A stretch of DNA of 26,346 bases. Source: Vulcanimicrobiota bacterium. Lineage in GTDB: Bacteria; Vulcanimicrobiota; Xenobia; Xenobiales; JADMJV01. Within the stretch, counting starts at the first letter, position 1, and each line of letters begins with the position of its first letter. Under the pieces are notes generated by a model that saw only the letters and a program-made list of their open reading frames with translations, searched no databases and was not told the origin of the DNA. The stretch spans positions 1-26,346 of the forward strand of contig JAEXNA010000209.1 in assembly GCA_023447635.1 (NCBI GenBank). Reading direction: 5' to 3'. Position numbers and translations under genes: made by a program. Of the stretch, positions 23,522-26,346 are shown in pieces.

Positions 23522-24773
23522 TGCGCTTCTCCTTGATTTCCTTGAGTTCGGCCAGGCGGCGCTCGAGAAAGCGCCGCTCGGGCTCCTGGGTGGCCAGTTC
23601 CAGGGCCAGACGGTAAGCTTCGGCGGCCTGGTCTACCTCTCCCAGGCGCCGGTGCAGGTCGGCTCGGGCGGCCTGGGCAAGGTGATAGCCCGTGAGTTCT
23701 CCCCGCTCGAGAAGCGCGTCGATGGCCTGAAGTCCCGTTCGAGGGCCGTCTCTCATGGCGAGAGCGACGGCCCGGTTCAGTTCCACCACAGGGGACGGCT
23801 CGGCTCGGAGTAGCAGGTCGTAGAGGGCCACCACCTGAGCCCAGTCGGTCTCCTCCGCGCGAGCAGCCTCGGCGTGCACGGCCGACAGCGCTGCCTGGAT
23901 GGCGTAGACGCCGAAGTTTCGAGAGGACAGCGCCTGCTCCACCAGGGCCTTCCCCTCGGCTATCAGGCTCTGATCCCACAGGCTGCGGTCTTGCTCTTCG
24001 AGGAGCACGAGGTCCCCCTCGGGGGTGGTCCGAGCGGTCCGTCGCGACTCGTGCAGCAGCATCAGCGCCAACAGACCCATCGACTCGGCATCGGGTAGCA
24101 GTTCCAGAACCAGGCGTCCCAGACGGATCGCTTCGGCGCAGAGGTCGGCCCGGATAGCTTCAGGTCCCGACGAGGATGAGTAGCCTTCGTTGAAGACGAG
24201 GTAGACTACGGACAGCACAGAGTCGAGCCGTTCGGGAAGATCCTCGACCTCGGGGATCTGGTAGGGGATGCCGGCGGCGCGAATCTTGGCTTTCCCTCGA
24301 ACGATGCGCTGAGCCATCGTGGTGCTGGTCACCAGAAAGGCGCTGGCAACCTGTTCGGTGGTCAGGCCGCAGACTTCTCGCAGGGTCAATGCGATCTGGA
24401 CGTCGGGGGCAAGCGCTGGGTGGCAGCAGGTGAAGATCAGGCGCAGTCGGTCGTCCTCAACGTCAAGATCGTCCCGGAAAGCCGACTCCTGCTGAAGGTC
24501 CTCTTGTTGGAACGCCAAGTCTTCGAGTTTGTCCCGAAAGCGAGCGTTGCGCCGGATGCTGTCGATAGCCCGAAAACGGCCGGTCGACACCAGCCAGGCG
24601 CGAGGGTTCCTGGGGACCCCGTCCTCTGCCCACTGCTTGAGAGCGACCGCAAAAGCGTCGTGCATCGCTTCTTCGGCCAGGTCGAAGTCGCCGAGTAGCC
24701 GCACCAGCGTTGCGAACACGCGGCGCGACTCTTGTTGATAGAGGTCGGTGATCAGGTCGCTGAGTTCGGGCAC
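23496..24773 (-). CDS. ECF42-type RNA polymerase sigma factor with TPR-like C-terminal domain
   Basis: 425 residues if the GTG at 24773 is used. The longer frame to 24884 would run into the MarR-GNAT gene on the other strand and adds 37 residues unlike the family. Seen: sigma region 2 (LITDLYQQESRRVFATLVRLLGDFDLAEEAMHDAF, here in part), region 4 (LTLREVCGLTTEQVASAFLV and MAQRIVRGK), then the large C-terminal domain with NEGYSSSSG, LPDAESMGLLALMLLHESRR and TPR-like helices to the end (EVDQAAEAYRLALELA). ECF42 sigmas have this long C-terminal extension instead of a classic anti-sigma factor and are encoded beside YCII/DGPF proteins, as here. Confidence 0.9.
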   Translation of the reverse strand: MPELSDLITDLYQQESRRVFATLVRLLGDFDLAEEAMHDAFAVALKQWAEDGVPRNPRAWLVSTGRFRAIDSIRRNARFRDKLEDLAFQQEDLQQESAFRDDLDVEDDRLRLIFTCCHPALAPDVQIALTLREVCGLTTEQVASAFLVTSTTMAQRIVRGKAKIRAAGIPYQIPEVEDLPERLDSVLSVVYLVFNEGYSSSSGPEAIRADLCAEAIRLGRLVLELLPDAESMGLLALMLLHESRRTARTTPEGDLVLLEEQDRSLWDQSLIAEGKALVEQALSSRNFGVYAIQAALSAVHAEAARAEETDWAQVVALYDLLLRAEPSPVVELNRAVALAMRDGPRTGLQAIDALLERGELTGYHLAQAARADLHRRLGEVDQAAEAYRLALELATQEPERRFLERRLAELKEIKEKRNEVHAVDL

Positions 24774-24817
24774 TCTTCGGGCTTTCTCACGCAACCTCGC
24801 GACGCCTCCCGTTCTGG

Positions 24818-24861
24818 CATAGTTGACTGGGTCAACTATGTGATGTAGGGTGGCAACTATG
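24818..24861. promoter_or_regulatory. Inverted-repeat operator between sigma and MarR-GNAT genes
   Basis: A perfect 10-bp inverted repeat CATAGTTGAC-TGG-GTCAACTATG (24818-24840) lies in the divergent intergenic region, with a third half-site CAACTATG at 24854-24861. That site includes the MarR-GNAT start codon and is exactly 21 bp (two helical turns) from the same sequence at 24833. The TTGAC-N-GTCAA form is typical of MarR-family sites. It probably binds the adjacent MarR-GNAT protein and may control both directions. Confidence 0.7.
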
Positions 24862-25779
24862 GAGAATGAGCTGCCCACCGCCACAGTGCGGCGTTTTAAC
24901 CGCGGTTACACCCGCCTGATCGGCGTGCTAGAAGAAAGCATGCATCGCAGCGCTTTCACCTTGACCGAAGCTCGCGTGCTGTGGGAACTGGCCCATCGCA
25001 AGGAGGCATCCGCCAGTGAGATAGGGCAGGCGCTGGGTCTGGATGCCGGCTACCTGAGTCGGCTTCTCAAGCGTCTGCAGAAGGAGAAGTTGGTCTCCCG
25101 GCAACGTTCGCCTCACGATGGACGACAGAGCGTACTAGCCCTGACCGCAACCGGTCGCCGGGAGTTCGAGCTTCTCGACAGCGCCTCCGAACAGCAGATC
25201 GTCGAACTGCTGACCCCGCTCGGCGTCGACGAGCGGGCTCGCCTGGTCGCTGGCATGCGGGACATCGAGCAGCTTTTACTACCGAACCCCGAGGCGTCGA
25301 CCGTGTGCTTGTTGAGGGAGCCGAACCCGGGCGAACTGGGTTGGATCGTGCAGCGACACGGCGAACTGTACGCCCGGGAGTTCGGCTGGGGAGAGAAGTT
25401 CGAAGGCCTGGTGGCGGGAGTGGTAGCGAGTTACGCAGCCTCTCATGACCCGGCACGAGAGCGAGTCTGGATCGCCGAGATGGACTCCAGCCCGGTGGGC
25501 TCGGTCATGCTGGTTCGGCAAACCGAAGAGATCGCTCAGCTTCGGCTGCTTCTGCTCGACCCCCGAGCCCGCGGGCGGGGGCTGGGGAAGGCGCTGGTCG
25601 AGGCCGCCGTGGCCTTTGCCAGGAAGGCGGGGTACCGCCGTATCTATCTGTGGACCCAGGGTCAGCTGGAAAGCGCCCGGGCTATTTACAAAGGCGCGGG
25701 CTTCGTCCGCATCAGGGAAGAGCTACATCATCACTTTGGCACCCCCGTGCTGGGAGAAGAATGGGAGAAAGAGCTATGA
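24859..25779 (+). CDS. MarR-GNAT fusion regulator/acetyltransferase
   Basis: 306 residues from the ATG at 24859, which follows AGGGTGG; a GTG nine bases earlier has no ribosome-binding site. Residues about 5-140 are a MarR winged-helix domain (FTLTEARVLWELAH, SEIGQALGLDAGYLSRLLKR, VSRQRSPHDGRQSVLALT). Residues about 150-306 are a GNAT acetyltransferase with the acetyl-CoA pyrophosphate loop RGRGLGKAL and the later YKGAGFVRI motif. Fusions of this type exist in other bacteria and are thought to sense or modify a small molecule while repressing their own promoter. A perfect inverted repeat sits directly upstream. It overlaps the next GNAT gene by ATGA. Confidence 0.93.
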   Translation: MENELPTATVRRFNRGYTRLIGVLEESMHRSAFTLTEARVLWELAHRKEASASEIGQALGLDAGYLSRLLKRLQKEKLVSRQRSPHDGRQSVLALTATGRREFELLDSASEQQIVELLTPLGVDERARLVAGMRDIEQLLLPNPEASTVCLLREPNPGELGWIVQRHGELYAREFGWGEKFEGLVAGVVASYAASHDPARERVWIAEMDSSPVGSVMLVRQTEEIAQLRLLLLDPRARGRGLGKALVEAAVAFARKAGYRRIYLWTQGQLESARAIYKGAGFVRIREELHHHFGTPVLGEEWEKEL

Positions 25780-26273
25780 GTTTAGAGATCGTCGATTACC
25801 GCCCGGAGTTCGCTGCGGCGTTCCGGGACATCAATCTGGAATGGATCGAGACGATGTTTTCAGCCGAGGCGCTGGACCTGGAAGTGCTGAACCACCCCGA
25901 CCGCCACATCCTGGAGCCGGGAGGTCAGATTCTGGTCGCGCTGCTCGAAGGTCAGCCCGTCGGGGTCGGCGCCTTGATGTGCACCGGGCCGGGGCGCTAC
26001 GAGCTGACCAAGATGGGGGTTCGACCTGCGGCCCAGGGGCACAAGGCAGGAGCTCGCCTGCTCCTAGCGCTGGTCGAAAGAGCGCGGCAGCTGGAGGCGG
26101 ACGAGCTTTATCTTCTCAGCAGCACAAAATGCGAAGCCGCCGTGCACCTCTACGAGAAGCACGGTTTCGTCCACGATGGCGATATCATGGAGCGTTTCGG
26201 GAAAAACTACCAGCGGTGCAACGTGGCGATGAGTTATCCCTTGAGCGCCGAGGCTAGCCGCGCGGCCCGTTGA
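25776..26273 (+). CDS. GNAT family N-acetyltransferase
   Basis: 165 residues, one GNAT domain. Motif A is LTKMGVRPAAQGHKAGARLL, with an acetyl-CoA-binding loop Q-G-H-K-A-G; motif B is CEAAVHLYEKHGFV. The substrate is unknown. It starts inside the stop of the MarR-GNAT gene (ATGA), so it is coupled to it and probably part of the same response. An upstream ATG at 25650 lies inside the fused gene in another frame and is rejected. Confidence 0.9.
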   Translation: MSLEIVDYRPEFAAAFRDINLEWIETMFSAEALDLEVLNHPDRHILEPGGQILVALLEGQPVGVGALMCTGPGRYELTKMGVRPAAQGHKAGARLLLALVERARQLEADELYLLSSTKCEAAVHLYEKHGFVHDGDIMERFGKNYQRCNVAMSYPLSAEASRAAR

Positions 26274-26346
26274 GAAGGAGTTCCCCGGAGCTTGCCGGCA
26301 TCTCCAGCCATTCTCCGCGCGCTTCGACGGGGCGACCCGCGAAGCG
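26254..26346 (-). CDS. Possible C-terminal end of a minus-strand gene
   Basis: A minus-strand frame open from the window edge ends with TAG at 26254, giving 30 residues (RFAGRPVEARGEWLEMPASS then GELLLNGPRG). The composition is protein-like and the end overlaps the GNAT gene stop by 20 bp, as other convergent pairs here do. The frame is too short to name a family. The plus strand of this 73-bp edge shows nothing. Confidence 0.3.
   Translation of the reverse strand, partial: RFAGRPVEARGEWLEMPASSGELLLNGPRG

Noticed and set aside
24774..24884. Longer start of the sigma factor at 24884
   Set aside because: It would read through the operator palindrome and into the MarR-GNAT coding region, and the added residues do not resemble sigma factors.

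Overview
The window is GC-rich bacterial chromosomal DNA, by eye a little above 60% G+C. Genes are densely packed on both strands with many short overlaps, and I see no rRNA, tRNA, phage or plasmid genes. Several products carry Sec-type signal peptides, and there are PilM-like, PilZ, KtrAB, ECF42-sigma and DUF2277 proteins. This fits a free-living bacterium with a regulatory-rich genome. I cannot assign a phylum. The number of unrecognised proteins suggests a poorly sampled lineage, but that is inference.

Layout. 1-554 holds no convincing protein gene: a stem-loop at the left edge, a strong terminator, and a degenerate 21-bp tandem repeat. 555-2601 (minus) is a tightly coupled three-gene operon: a receiver protein with an HPt-like domain, a PilM-like actin-fold protein interrupted by one in-frame TAA, and a stand-alone receiver. 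2726-3343 is pyroglutamyl peptidase. 3574-4368 is an NlpC/P60- or CHAP-like protein with a Gly/Met-rich front half, divergent from a large STAND ATPase/LuxR regulator (4552-6855). Then come S-adenosylhomocysteine hydrolase with a strong terminator, an unknown protein, a possible small membrane protein, a secreted tyrosine phosphatase, an acidic unknown protein, a repetitive secreted Ser/Tyr/Asn-rich protein, a PilZ protein, and an alpha/beta hydrolase that has lost catalytic residues.

14433-17603 (plus) holds a small zinc-ribbon protein, a DUF2277 protein, a protein with two carboxypeptidase-regulatory-like beta domains, and an FAD-binding dehydrogenase. 17598-20140 (minus) is a K+ uptake operon (KtrB, KtrA) followed by an isoprenylcysteine methyltransferase-like membrane protein. 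20237-22109 holds an unknown protein, a luciferase-like monooxygenase and a META/HslJ-like protein. 22189-24773 (minus) is an ECF42-type sigma factor with a YCII/DGPF protein and a YCII-effector-binding fusion. It diverges from a MarR-GNAT fusion gene and a second GNAT gene, with a perfect inverted repeat between them.

Main points of interest: the RR-HPt/PilM/RR operon with an internal stop and a missing HPt histidine; the HSL-type hydrolase lacking both the Ser and His of the triad; the palindrome between the ECF42 and MarR-GNAT genes; and the 21-bp repeat tract.
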